Source: Bacteroidaceae bacterium
GTDB lineage: Bacteria; Bacteroidota; Bacteroidia; Bacteroidales; Bacteroidaceae
Reading direction: 5' to 3'
Length of the DNA: 64,000 nucleotides
Assembly (NCBI GenBank): GCA_017622815.1
Contig: JAGAQH010000002.1
Span: forward strand, 110,083-174,082
In this document: in pieces, positions 40,723 to 49,801 of the stretch
How the letters are laid out: every line of letters begins with the position of its first letter
Position numbering within the stretch: position 1 is the first letter of the stretch
Program-made: the position numbers and the translations under genes
The notes under the pieces: generated by a model
The model's database searches: none
Told to the model about the DNA's origin: nothing
The model's input: only the letters and a program-made list of their open reading frames with translations

Positions 40723-42186
40723 CTATGGAATCAAACGCTGATACATCTGAGTTAGGCTTTTGTCAACATTTGTTATTTTGAACTGGACTCTTGTATTACT
40801 TACCTTCTTAGGGAAGAGAGTGACAAGCTTATCCATAATCTGGTCAACATTTGAAAATCCTGTATCTTCAAGGGCACAAATCTTTTTGCCCATCACATAT
40901 GCCTCGGCACGAACATTATTGTATTTGGATATTCTTTCGAACGACTTGGCTTTTTCCCGAGATACTTCTCTTGACTCCTTGTCTGAGAAAAAGATGAAAT
41001 CAATAACTTTCTCATTAAGAATCCAAGCTGGTGTGTAGTCTATTTTTACATAGACTCTCGCCATCCTGTGCATAGAATGGTTCAAACCAAAATCTACTTC
41101 TGCCAGGGATGCGCCGCAATCGTTTTGTGCTATGGTAGCCCAACTATGCCGGAAGGCATACAAAGAAGCCTTGTAATTGGGATCCACTTTTTCCCATATC
41201 TGCTTAATGCCGATATTTACGTTAGCACTGAATGAGTCGGAAGTTGATAAACGCTCATGGAAATCAAAAAGCCAAGGAGAACTAACATTCTTGGAGAGAT
41301 ATTTCTCAAAAGTCGGTTTCAAGAACTCTGGTACACGTACCTCAAAGTACCCCTTGTCAGCACGAGAATTTCTTGTCTTCCGACGTTCATAGTGGAAAAT
41401 GCCGTCCACATATTGACCTTTCTCTGCATTGAAAATATCTGCTGCATTAATACCACACATGCAGAATGACATTAAAGCTACATCCTGTCCCAGCTCCATC
41501 AGGGGATGTGTGAACCTACTTCTGTCAGGGACAACATTAAAGAATTTACGCAACATACTTGCAGGAATAGCACGCTTCTCAGGGATGTCACTTCTTGGAA
41601 TGACAACATTTCCCCATGGATTCTTTATTTTAATAATTCCCAGTTCCTCGTCATTGAACTCTTTGAAAGCAGCCTTAAACACTTCACGAATACACACAGG
41701 GTATTGTTCCTTACACCGATTGGTGACAGATAAGTTTTCTATCCATCGATTAAGAAAAGAGGATGTGAGACGCGAGAACATGAGGTTATCTGTTCCTGCA
41801 AAGCGTTCCATATGCTGAAGTGCCCATTTGTAGTTTCTCGATGTACGTTCCTGACCTCTGCTTATCAAATTCTCTATATGCTTTCTGGCATAGTCTGAGA
41901 ATGAAATATCTTTTCCAAAATCCAAAAGATAGCTCATCACTTCACTTGATGACCATGATGAAGTATCGGTGAGATTTAGTTTGTTGTAGAAATCATTGAT
42001 CATGATAGAGGACTGTTGAATGACATATGGGTCAATAATGTCTTTTTTGTCAGCACTGAGTCCTTTGTCATTGACCATCCATGATGTTCTCACGTATGAG
42101 AACTGTCTGTTTTGAGTAATACGGATGTAAACATGATACATTCCGTTCTTCGCCTTGGATTTGACGATTGCTTTTAATGTTGCCAT
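40723..42186 (-). CDS. tyrosine recombinase (integrase), divergent catalytic set
   Basis: 487 residues, longer than the usual 400. An arm-binding domain (about 1-95) and SAM-like core-binding domain (about 98-190) precede the catalytic domain (about 205-385). The active-site Tyr is in ARVYVKIDY (about residue 372). At the first Arg position the sequence is CGINAADIF (Asn in place of Arg), and the HxxR box reads YAFRHSW (Tyr in place of His). About 100 residues follow the active site. Next to the host ppdK terminator; likely integrates the element near this end. Confidence 0.92.
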   Translation of the reverse strand: MATLKAIVKSKAKNGMYHVYIRITQNRQFSYVRTSWMVNDKGLSADKKDIIDPYVIQQSSIMINDFYNKLNLTDTSSWSSSEVMSYLLDFGKDISFSDYARKHIENLISRGQERTSRNYKWALQHMERFAGTDNLMFSRLTSSFLNRWIENLSVTNRCKEQYPVCIREVFKAAFKEFNDEELGIIKIKNPWGNVVIPRSDIPEKRAIPASMLRKFFNVVPDRSRFTHPLMELGQDVALMSFCMCGINAADIFNAEKGQYVDGIFHYERRKTRNSRADKGYFEVRVPEFLKPTFEKYLSKNVSSPWLFDFHERLSTSDSFSANVNIGIKQIWEKVDPNYKASLYAFRHSWATIAQNDCGASLAEVDFGLNHSMHRMARVYVKIDYTPAWILNEKVIDFIFFSDKESREVSREKAKSFERISKYNNVRAEAYVMGKKICALEDTGFSNVDQIMDKLVTLFPKKVSNTRVQFKITNVDKSLTQMYQRLIP

Positions 42187-42309
42187 AACTGAAAATTTTT
42201 AGTACATATTAATTTGTGCATAAACTCTTCAACTTCGTGTGCCAATGAGTCTTCTAAGAGACTATCCAAAACGAGTCCTAATTTTGTAAAAAAAGAAGCA
42301 CTCGATTCC

Positions 42310-42363
42310 TTTGGAAAACAGGCACTGTTTATTTGGGAAACACGCCCATTTTTTTGGGAAACA
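42310..42363. repeat. three TTTGGGAAACA repeats at about 21-bp spacing
   Basis: TTTGGAAAACA (42310-42320), TTTGGGAAACA (42332-42342) and TTTGGGAAACA (42353-42363). The inverted form TGTTTCCCA occurs at 42438-42446, inside the loop of the ppdK terminator. Spacing of two helical turns suggests protein-binding sites, probably for the integrase. Confidence 0.7.
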
Positions 42364-42416
42364 TTTGCCCCTTTTTTGCCATCTTATTCTGCATTTAGAA
42401 CGTGCAGAACATGCAC

Positions 42417-42457
42417 AAAAAACTAAGGGCAAGTACCTGTTTCCCAGATACTTGCCC
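42417..42457 (-). terminator. ppdK terminator
   Basis: GGGCAAGTA (42427-42435) and TACTTGCCC (42449-42457) pair; on the minus strand a T-rich run follows (42422-42417). It lies 30 bp after the ppdK stop, so the element did not displace the host terminator. Confidence 0.8.
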
Positions 42458-42487
42458 TGTATGTAGCTAATTTTCAGCACTTTCCGT

Positions 42488-45208
42488 TTATTCTTCTACA
42501 GCGGCCTGAGCAGCAGCGAGGCGTGCGATGGGCACACGGAAGGGAGAGCAGCTCACGTAGTTCAGACCTACCTTGTGGCAGAACTTAACAGATGAGGGCT
42601 CACCACCATGCTCACCACAGATACCGCACTTCAGCTCGGGACGAACTGAGCGACCACGCTCTACGGCCATCTCTACCAACTGGCCTACACCGTTCTGGTC
42701 GAGAACCTGGAAGGGGTCTACCTTCAGGATCTTCTTCTCCAGGTATACGGGCAAGAAGCTGGCGATGTCGTCACGAGAGTAACCGAAGGTCATCTGTGTC
42801 AGGTCATTGGTACCGAATGAGAAGTACTCGGCACGAGAAGCGATGCGGTTAGCGGTCAGGGCAGCACGAGGAATCTCGATCATTGTACCAACCTTGAACT
42901 CAACCTCAACGCCTTCCTCTGCGAACAGAGCGGCAGCGGTCTCGCGGATAACCTTCTCCTGAGCCTCAAACTCGTACAGGATACCTGTCAGAGGAACCAT
43001 GATTTCGGGATGGGGATCGCCACCTTCCTTCTTGATCTGGCATGCAGCGCCCAGGATGGCGCGTGTCTGCATCTCGGTGATCTCGGGATATGTGTTGCCC
43101 AGACGGCAGCCACGGTGACCCAGCATGGGGTTAGCCTCGCAGAGGCTCTCAACGCGCTGCTGGATGTACTGTACGGTAACACCCATTGCCTTGGCCATCT
43201 CCTCCTGACCCTTCTGATCGTGGGGTACGAACTCGTGCAGAGGAGGATCGAGCAGACGAACGTTTACGGGACAGCCGTCCATAGCCTTGAAGATGCCGTA
43301 GAAGTCAGCCTTCTGGTAGGGCAGCAACTTGGCCAGAGCAGCCTTGCGGCCCTCAGCGTTCTGGGCAAGGATCATCTCACGCATGGCAACGATCTTCTCA
43401 GCCTCGAAGAACATGTGCTCGGTACGGCACAGACCGATACCAACGGCACCGAAGTTGCGTGCAACCTGTGCATCGTGGGGAGTATCAGCGTTGGTGCGAA
43501 CAACCAGCTTGGTGTACTTCTCGCATAGAGCCATCAGGTCGGCGAAGTCACCGCTGAGCTCTGCAGCCTTGGTCTCAACCTGGCCGTTGTAAATCTCACC
43601 GGTAGTACCGTTCAGAGAAATATAGTCACCCTCCTTCAGGAGAACGCCGTCAACCTCTACTGTGCGAGCCTTGTAGTCGATGTTCAGGGCACCAGCACCT
43701 GATACACAACACTTACCCATACCACGGGCAACAACGGCAGCGTGAGAGGTCATACCGCCACGTGCGGTCAGGATACCCTCGGCAACAGCCATACCGGCGA
43801 GGTCCTCGGGAGAGGTCTCGATACGAACCATAACAACCTTCTTGCCGTCCTCAGCCCACTTGGCAGCGTCGTCGGCGAAGAATACGATCTGACCGGTAGC
43901 GGCACCGGGAGATGCGGGAAGACCGCGTGTCAGAACCTTAGCGCTCTTCAGGGCAGCCTTGTCAAATACGGGGTGCAGAAGCTCGTCCAGCTTGTTGGGC
44001 TCGCAACGCAGAAGAGCGGTCTTCTCGTCGATAAGGCCCTCGCGTACGAGGTCCATGGCAATCTTAACCATGGCAGAACCAGTGCGCTTGCCGTTACGTG
44101 TCTGCAGGAACCACAGCTTGCCTTCCTGTACGGTGAACTCCATATCCTGCATGTCGCGGTAGTGGTTCTCCAGCTTGTTCTGCAGCATGTCGAGTTCCTT
44201 GTAGATCTCGGGCATGGCCTCTTCCATAGAGGGATACTTGGCAACGCGCTCCTCCTCGGAGATACCAGCACGCTCTGCCCAGCGCTGAGAACCGATCTTG
44301 GTAATCTGCTGAGGTGTGCGGATACCGGCAACAACGTCCTCACCCTGTGCGTTAATCAGATACTCACCGTTGAAGAGGTTCTCACCGTTACCGGCGTCGC
44401 GGCTGAAGCATACACCAGTTGCAGAGGTATCGCCCATGTTACCGAATACCATTGCCTGTACGTTAACGGCAGTACCCCATTCTGCGGGAATGCCTTCCAT
44501 CTTACGATAGAGGATAGCGCGGTCGTTCATCCAGCTGTCGAATACAGCGCAGATAGCACCCCAGAGCTGCTCGTAAGAGTCGTTGGGGAAGTCCTTGCCG
44601 GTCTGCTCCTTAACGGCAGCCTTGAACTTCTTAACCAACTCCTGCAGGTCGGCAACTTCCAGTTCGTTGTCCAGCTTTACACCCTTGGCTTCCTTCACCT
44701 CTTCGATGATAGCCTCGAATGGGTCGATGTCTTCCTTGTTCACGGGCTTCATGCCGAGAACAACGTCGCCATACATCTGAACGAAACGACGGTAAGAGTC
44801 CCATGCAAAACGAGCATTGCCGGTCTTGCGGATCATACCCTCTACAACCTCGTCATTCAGACCGAGGTTCAGGATGGTGTCCATCATACCGGGCATTGAA
44901 GCGCGAGCACCTGAACGTACAGATACGAGCAGGGGATTCTCAACGTCACCGAACTTAGAGTTCATCAGGGTCTCGATGTTGGCAACAGCCTTCATCACGT
45001 CGTCCTTCAGCAGTTCAACGACCTTGTCCTTGCCTACTTCATAATACTCATTACATACATCAGTGGTAATGGTGAAGCCTGGAGGTACGGGAACGCCGAT
45101 CAGGTTCATTTCAGCAAGGTTGGCGCCCTTGCCACCGAGCAGATTTCTCATGTCTGCCTTACCTTCAGCCAAACCATTGCCGAAAGTATAAACTCTTTTC
45201 TGACTCAT
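42488..45208 (-). CDS. ppdK: pyruvate, phosphate dikinase
   Basis: 906 residues from the ATG at 45208 (MSQKRVYTFG); the longer frame to 45493 runs through a promoter region and is rejected. Converts pyruvate, ATP and phosphate to PEP, AMP and PPi. N-terminal ATP-grasp domain (GGKGANLAEM at about 22, GARASMPGMMDT at about 103), central phosphohistidine domain (GGMTSHAAVVARGMGK at about 455-470; catalytic His), C-terminal PEP/pyruvate TIM barrel (GTNDLTQMT, CGICGEHGG at about 860). Single gene with its own promoter (45252-45259) and terminator. Confidence 0.97.
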   Translation of the reverse strand: MSQKRVYTFGNGLAEGKADMRNLLGGKGANLAEMNLIGVPVPPGFTITTDVCNEYYEVGKDKVVELLKDDVMKAVANIETLMNSKFGDVENPLLVSVRSGARASMPGMMDTILNLGLNDEVVEGMIRKTGNARFAWDSYRRFVQMYGDVVLGMKPVNKEDIDPFEAIIEEVKEAKGVKLDNELEVADLQELVKKFKAAVKEQTGKDFPNDSYEQLWGAICAVFDSWMNDRAILYRKMEGIPAEWGTAVNVQAMVFGNMGDTSATGVCFSRDAGNGENLFNGEYLINAQGEDVVAGIRTPQQITKIGSQRWAERAGISEEERVAKYPSMEEAMPEIYKELDMLQNKLENHYRDMQDMEFTVQEGKLWFLQTRNGKRTGSAMVKIAMDLVREGLIDEKTALLRCEPNKLDELLHPVFDKAALKSAKVLTRGLPASPGAATGQIVFFADDAAKWAEDGKKVVMVRIETSPEDLAGMAVAEGILTARGGMTSHAAVVARGMGKCCVSGAGALNIDYKARTVEVDGVLLKEGDYISLNGTTGEIYNGQVETKAAELSGDFADLMALCEKYTKLVVRTNADTPHDAQVARNFGAVGIGLCRTEHMFFEAEKIVAMREMILAQNAEGRKAALAKLLPYQKADFYGIFKAMDGCPVNVRLLDPPLHEFVPHDQKGQEEMAKAMGVTVQYIQQRVESLCEANPMLGHRGCRLGNTYPEITEMQTRAILGAACQIKKEGGDPHPEIMVPLTGILYEFEAQEKVIRETAAALFAEEGVEVEFKVGTMIEIPRAALTANRIASRAEYFSFGTNDLTQMTFGYSRDDIASFLPVYLEKKILKVDPFQVLDQNGVGQLVEMAVERGRSVRPELKCGICGEHGGEPSSVKFCHKVGLNYVSCSPFRVPIARLAAAQAAVEE

Positions 45209-45251
45209 GTGATTTAAATTATTAATTGGGTTAATGTATAATCTCGTCATG

Positions 45252-45259
45252 CAAATATA
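45252..45259 (-). promoter_or_regulatory. ppdK promoter -7 box
   Basis: TATATTTG on the minus strand matches TAnnTTTG and lies 44 bp upstream of the ATG. Confidence 0.6.
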
Positions 45260-45313
45260 AGGATTTATATTGAAAAGACGTAGTAAATACTTAAGAAATT
45301 CGATAAAAAAGCG

Positions 45314-45321
45314 TAATTTTG
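45314..45321 (+). promoter_or_regulatory. rlmD promoter -7 box
   Basis: TAATTTTG matches TAnnTTTG and lies about 20 bp upstream of the ATG at 45342. Confidence 0.55.
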
Positions 45322-45341
45322 CACCAAACATTACATAGTAT

Positions 45342-46784
45342 ATGAGCAGGAAAAGAAAAGAACTCCCCGTTTTGGAGTCAATAGAGATAACCGACGTGGC
45401 TGCAGAGGGTAAGTCTCTGGCACGCATTGACAACATGGTTGTCTTTGTGCCATACGCCGTTCCAGGTGATGTGGTCGACATCAGAGTTACCAAGAAAAAG
45501 CATCATTTCATGGAGGGCACGGTGCTCCGTTTCCACAAGATGAGCCCCTTGCGCCAGCAGCCCGTCTGCCCGCATTTCGGCGTGTGCGGAGGTTGCAAAT
45601 GGCAATGTCTGCCATACGACGAGCAGATCCGTTGGAAACAGCGTCAGGTAATGGATAACCTTACCCGTATCGGCAAGATAGAGTTGCCCGAATGTACTCC
45701 TATTCTCGGTTCTGCACAGACCGAGGAATACCGCAACAAGGTGGAGTTCAGTTTTGCCAACAAGGTGTGGAAGGTTTTCCCCGACCAGCACCCCGAGGGC
45801 TTGAGTCCCGTTGTAGCCGAGGTGCCTGACGACGCCCCGGGAGCAGTGGGCTTTCATGCAGGAGGAGCATTCGACAAGATACTGCCTATCGAGGAATGTC
45901 ACCTGATGGATCCTGTCAATAACCGTATTCGTAATGGCATACGCGACTATTGCTACACCAACGGACTTGCCTTCCACGATGCCAGAGAGCACGTAGGACT
46001 TATGCGCAGCATCATGATACGTCTGAGCAATAGTGGCGAACTGATGCTTCTTGTGCAGTTCTGCATCAAGACAGAGCAGGAGCACACTCAGGCCATGGCG
46101 CTGATGGAATGGATAAAGCAGAACTATCCCGAAATCACCTCATTGCTTTGGGTAAACAACGAGAAGTTCAACGACACCTTTGGTGACCTTCCTGTACAGA
46201 CCTATTCGGGCACCGACCACATCTTCCTGGAGATGGAGGACCTGCGCTTTAAGGTCGGTCCAAAGAGTTTCTACCAGACCAACACCCGACAGGCATATAT
46301 ATTATATAAGGTGGCACGAGAACTGGCCGGACTTACAGGCAACGAACTCGTTTATGACCTCTACACCGGTACCGGTACCATAGCCAACTTCGTGGCAAGG
46401 AATGCCCGAAAGGTAATAGGCATAGAATATGTCCCCGAAGCCATAGAGGATGCAAAGGTTAACTCTGAACTTAATGGCATAGACAACACACTGTTCTATG
46501 CAGGGGATATGAAGGACATACTGAACAGGCAGTTCATAGAGAAGCATGGCCGCCCTGATGTGATTATTACAGACCCCCCACGTGCAGGTATGCACGAGGA
46601 TGTAGTCAATACCATCATGTTTGCCAATCCGGAACGTATTGTCTACGTAAGTTGTAATCCTGCCACTCAGGCAAGGGATCTGCAACTGCTTGATGCACAA
46701 TACAAGGTTGTGCATATCCAGCCCGTGGATATGTTCCCTCATACCCAACACGTAGAGAACGTTGTACTTTTAGAAAGACGTTAG
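45342..46784 (+). CDS. rlmD: 23S rRNA (uracil-C5)-methyltransferase RlmD
   Basis: 480 residues. TRAM domain (about 10-65), then the iron-sulfur cluster motif CPHFGVCGGCKWQC (about 77-90), then the SAM-dependent methyltransferase domain: LYTGTGTIANFVA (about 342) and the catalytic cysteine in VSCNPATQARDL (about 436). The PxxxF/SFYQTN motif (KSFYQTN) is present. RlmD methylates U1939 in E. coli 23S rRNA; RlmC and RumA-type relatives are similar, so the specific site is by family analogy. Followed at 4 bp by an HD-like gene. Confidence 0.9.
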   Translation: MSRKRKELPVLESIEITDVAAEGKSLARIDNMVVFVPYAVPGDVVDIRVTKKKHHFMEGTVLRFHKMSPLRQQPVCPHFGVCGGCKWQCLPYDEQIRWKQRQVMDNLTRIGKIELPECTPILGSAQTEEYRNKVEFSFANKVWKVFPDQHPEGLSPVVAEVPDDAPGAVGFHAGGAFDKILPIEECHLMDPVNNRIRNGIRDYCYTNGLAFHDAREHVGLMRSIMIRLSNSGELMLLVQFCIKTEQEHTQAMALMEWIKQNYPEITSLLWVNNEKFNDTFGDLPVQTYSGTDHIFLEMEDLRFKVGPKSFYQTNTRQAYILYKVARELAGLTGNELVYDLYTGTGTIANFVARNARKVIGIEYVPEAIEDAKVNSELNGIDNTLFYAGDMKDILNRQFIEKHGRPDVIITDPPRAGMHEDVVNTIMFANPERIVYVSCNPATQARDLQLLDAQYKVVHIQPVDMFPHTQHVENVVLLERR

Positions 46785-46788
46785 TCAC

Positions 46789-47307
46789 ATGCATTCCCCA
46801 ATGGACATACAGCCAGTTATAGATTATGTAAGCAGGGATTGGCAGTTGGGTCCCGTCCACGGCATGGAACACTGGAAGCGCGTGGAAAGGAACGGATTGC
46901 TTTTGACAACAGAGGATGTCAACGTCAATGTTGTCCGCCTGTTTGCATATCTCCATGACCATAAACGTCTCAGTGACGGATGGGATTTGGAGCATGGACA
47001 GAGGGCGGCAGAAAATCTGGACAGCATCAGGCAAACCTTGTTGATAGAACTTACCGATGAAGAGTTCTTGATGCTCAGACGTGCCTGCATGGAACACACC
47101 ATAACGGAGAGGACAGGAGTACCTACAATTGATGCATGCTTTGATGCAGACAGAATGGATTTGCCCAGGGTAGGGTACATGCCTGATCCAGACAGGATGG
47201 CATCTGCTTTGGGTGCAGCCTATGCACGCCACGGCGTGGTACAGGAAGACTGTTCTATATCCGAAGAGAAATTGAAGATAGCAAAAAAGGAACTCTTGCT
47301 CATTTGA
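46789..47307 (+). CDS. HD-domain-like protein
   Basis: 172 residues. HGMEHWKRVERNG (about 24-36) and LFAYLHDHKRLSDGWDLEHGQRAAE (about 50-74) resemble the first and HD motifs of HD phosphohydrolases. No signal peptide. Gap of 4 bp after rlmD, so likely in one operon; substrate unknown. A terminator begins inside its last codons. Confidence 0.7.
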   Translation: MHSPMDIQPVIDYVSRDWQLGPVHGMEHWKRVERNGLLLTTEDVNVNVVRLFAYLHDHKRLSDGWDLEHGQRAAENLDSIRQTLLIELTDEEFLMLRRACMEHTITERTGVPTIDACFDADRMDLPRVGYMPDPDRMASALGAAYARHGVVQEDCSISEEKLKIAKKELLLI

Positions 47308-47325
47308 GCAGGAGTTCCCTTGTTT
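47289..47325 (+). terminator. rho-independent terminator overlapping the stop codon
   Basis: GGAACTCTTGCTC (47289-47301) pairs with GAGCAGGAGTTCC (47306-47318), followed by CTTGTTTTT. The stop codon TGA (47305-47307) is inside the hairpin. Confidence 0.85.
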
Positions 47326-47379
47326 TTGGACAGCATGCCTTAATGCGCCTGTTGCAAGAAACCAATAGACATGTATCTG

Positions 47380-49317
47380 TTATTGGGATATAGTTGGCGG
47401 TTGCCAGAAGTATTTATCGTCGGATGTCTGGTTGTTGTTGCCCTTAAACCCTTTAGGCACGAGTGTGATTTGGGGAGTCTGCGGATGAGTGCTCTCTCCC
47501 TCCGGCTCGCTTTGGCTTGTTGTGCATGAACTGATGAGATAAAGATTCTTTGCCATATACTCATACAGATAGTGCTCGGCCGTCTGCTTTACTTCATTAT
47601 TCCAATTTGCATCTTCATTAAGATATAAGGGTTGTCCGTTTATCAGACGCATGCGTACCTCGCCCGGATGCAGCATAAGTCCGTTTTCGTCGGTTACATA
47701 GGCCGCAAAACTGGGATCTATCCATATCCACTTGTTCAGTGATGAACTCCATGCAATGTTTATCACATGACAATCGTCTACATACACCTTCGGCAAGCAT
47801 GTCAGGTATCTGCAAGGGATGCCTATTGAGAGAAGCATCTCGTTGAGCATTATGGCAAGGAAACGGCAATTAACTCCACGGTTCTCCTGTTTGCACATCT
47901 TGTATATGTCAACGGCATTGAACCTGCACTTAGGCCATGGTGAACTGCCGTCGTGACGGACATTGTCATGCAGCCAGTACATCACCCTTTTTATACGTGA
48001 CACATCGTCGCCATTCCCAGCTATGCTGTCAAGATTGAAGTATTCGCGTGTTCTTGTCAGTAAGGAATCGGATGGCTGGGCATAAGAGAACACCGGGTAT
48101 TGTTGGCCTGTCCGTTCATATGATTCGGAGTGTTGCAGGATTTCCAGGTACGTGCGAACCAGGTCCGGGTCTATCTGCCTCTCTATTTCATCGAGCGCTT
48201 CCTTAAGCCCTTGGATGTTGCTTCCTGCGGATATGTTTTTTAGCCTTCTGTAGTTTAGTGCCGCGATTCTTTTGAGTACTGTTTGTATGGGGCTTTTGCC
48301 GTTGTATAATAACCATCGGCTTGTCCACTCTGCCATATCAGACATACGTCTCTCAAAATCAATGATTTTATCATAATCATCCAGCTTGGTTTCCGGTAAT
48401 GCCTCTGTATCGCCACTCTTCAGTATCGTGCCGTTGACGGCTATCCCTTTGAATTGTGGACAGTTCTTTGTTGATACAAAACCGGTACTCAAGACCATGC
48501 CGTCAATTATGAGACTGTCCAGATTCGGGCAGTCAATGGCAAACACAGGGCCGCCCATGCTGTATACGTCACCACTGAAACGGATGTATTGCAGATTGTT
48601 CAGGGCTTGAAATGTATACCCGTCACAGTGGCCGACGAAACCCTTGAAGTCAATGCTCTCAAGTTTAGGAAAGTCATTACCGTTGAATGTGTTGCTTACA
48701 ATACATTCGACAGAATTAAATACCAGCTTGCGTATGTTGTCACACCCTCTGAATTCTTTTCTGATATCCCGTGTACAAAAGTCACCGAGTTCCACCACTT
48801 GCAACATGCTGTCCCGATAAAAAGCATCCTCTGCTATATTGCATCCATCCGGTATATTGATACTTTTTATACCTGTTCTCGACAGGGCATAGGGTGCTAT
48901 ACTGTCTATGCTCAGAGGTAGAGTCACATGCTCTATGTCGGAATTATATAGCATTGCGTATGGCAATGTCGTGGCAGATGTTATGCCATGTTCTTGGCCG
49001 GACGAAGAAATGTAGTATGGCTTTCCTCCTGCAGCAAACGAAACATTGCTTAAATCAAGCCTTTTGATTTTTCCTTCCGTCTTGCCGTCTTTGTCGGCAG
49101 CACCGCAAAGGTAACGCAACGTTCGCAGGTCATCATTGTTTAACACTCCAGACAATGACAACCCGGTGATGTGAGACTTGTGTTTTTTCTCAATAAGACG
49201 CTGCAATGTTCCGGCCTTTTTTACATGTAGTTTTAATGCATCAAGCGAATTCTTTTCGGCATGCAGGTTTAGGGTACACAGCAGCAATAGCAGTGACAGG
49301 ACAGAGAATTTCTTCAT
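47380..49317 (-). CDS. secreted protein with LRR-like N-terminus and transglutaminase-like domain
   Basis: About 645 residues from 49317 (MKKFSVLSLLLLLCTLNLHA signal peptide); ATGs at 49326 and 49353 are alternatives. The N-terminus (about 40-290) has leucine-rich/BspA-like strands (IKRLDLSNVSFAAGGKPYY, PLSIDSIAPYALSRTGI). The C-terminal half has a transglutaminase-like triad: GVNCRFLAIML (Cys, about 480), DDCHVINIAW (His, about 525) and IDPSFAAYV (Asp, about 541). Probably a cysteine protease or transglutaminase at the cell surface; Bacteroidales examples are uncharacterised. Confidence 0.75.
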   Translation of the reverse strand: MKKFSVLSLLLLLCTLNLHAEKNSLDALKLHVKKAGTLQRLIEKKHKSHITGLSLSGVLNNDDLRTLRYLCGAADKDGKTEGKIKRLDLSNVSFAAGGKPYYISSSGQEHGITSATTLPYAMLYNSDIEHVTLPLSIDSIAPYALSRTGIKSINIPDGCNIAEDAFYRDSMLQVVELGDFCTRDIRKEFRGCDNIRKLVFNSVECIVSNTFNGNDFPKLESIDFKGFVGHCDGYTFQALNNLQYIRFSGDVYSMGGPVFAIDCPNLDSLIIDGMVLSTGFVSTKNCPQFKGIAVNGTILKSGDTEALPETKLDDYDKIIDFERRMSDMAEWTSRWLLYNGKSPIQTVLKRIAALNYRRLKNISAGSNIQGLKEALDEIERQIDPDLVRTYLEILQHSESYERTGQQYPVFSYAQPSDSLLTRTREYFNLDSIAGNGDDVSRIKRVMYWLHDNVRHDGSSPWPKCRFNAVDIYKMCKQENRGVNCRFLAIMLNEMLLSIGIPCRYLTCLPKVYVDDCHVINIAWSSSLNKWIWIDPSFAAYVTDENGLMLHPGEVRMRLINGQPLYLNEDANWNNEVKQTAEHYLYEYMAKNLYLISSCTTSQSEPEGESTHPQTPQITLVPKGFKGNNNQTSDDKYFWQPPTISQ

Positions 49318-49660
49318 GTTGTTCATATATGTTTGGTTTAGTGTTTTGTACAAATTATAACGGTCTTAGCAATCAAATGGTGACATGTTCGTTTTGCTTA
49401 TGTCTGCACCATTCACTTATAATAACGCAAGATTACTGCATGTTGTAACAATATCAGGTAGAAAAATTATATTATTCACATGAATCTACTATTTATACAA
49501 CTCCGGTATCTGTGATAAATATGGTGTGAGAACAGTGCGCCAGGCCAGCCAGACAGAATTACTTGTCGCAAGCAAACTTGGTCATGCACATGTTTGTGCT
49601 TTATATTCATTTGCTTATGCGGCTTTAGTTATTACCATGTTCATGCTAAATGGTTTATAT

Positions 49661-49687
49661 ATGTGTAACATGATGCACGTTACACAT
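49661..49687. promoter_or_regulatory. operator-like inverted repeat
   Basis: ATGTGTAAC (49661-49669) and GTTACACAT (49679-49687) are perfect complements with 9 nt between them. The repeat lies about 73 bp upstream of the GH20 -7 box, a position for an activator or repressor site. Confidence 0.5.
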
Positions 49688-49759
49688 CCAACAGCAAGAT
49701 TATTATAGAATTTAACATATTATAAGGGCGTCGGCACGTATGTTGCAGAGAAATATCAG

Positions 49760-49767
49760 TAACTTTG
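49760..49767 (+). promoter_or_regulatory. promoter -7 box of the GH20 gene
   Basis: TAACTTTG matches TAnnTTTG; the ATG is at 49802, about 35 bp downstream. Confidence 0.6.
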
Positions 49768-49801
49768 ATGCGCAAAACAACTAATATACAACACTAAAAC
49801 C

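Larger units (their letters stand above)
42187..42487. other. integrase-ppdK intergenic region, likely element end
   Basis: This 301-bp region contains a cluster of TTTGGGAAACA repeats (42310-42363), a short palindrome GTGCA-gaaca-TGCAC (42402-42416) and the ppdK terminator (42417-42457). The attachment site is probably here, but the matching left end is outside the window, so the exact boundary cannot be set. Confidence 0.5.
49354..49801. other. intergenic region upstream of the GH20 gene
   Basis: This 448-bp stretch contains a 9-bp inverted repeat (49661-49687) and the -7 box at 49760-49767. A 60-codon frame at 49526-49708 lacks any recognisable features and I do not call it a gene. Confidence 0.5.

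Noticed and set aside
43742-44899. 385-codon plus-strand frame inside ppdK
   Set aside because: An antisense shadow caused by strong codon bias in ppdK.
42488-45493. N-terminal extension of PPDK to 45493
   Set aside because: The extra 95 residues read through the ppdK and rlmD promoters; the family starts at MSQKRVYTFG (45208).
49526-49708. 60-codon frame upstream of GH20
   Set aside because: No ribosome-binding site, no motif and overlap with the inverted repeat at 49661-49687.
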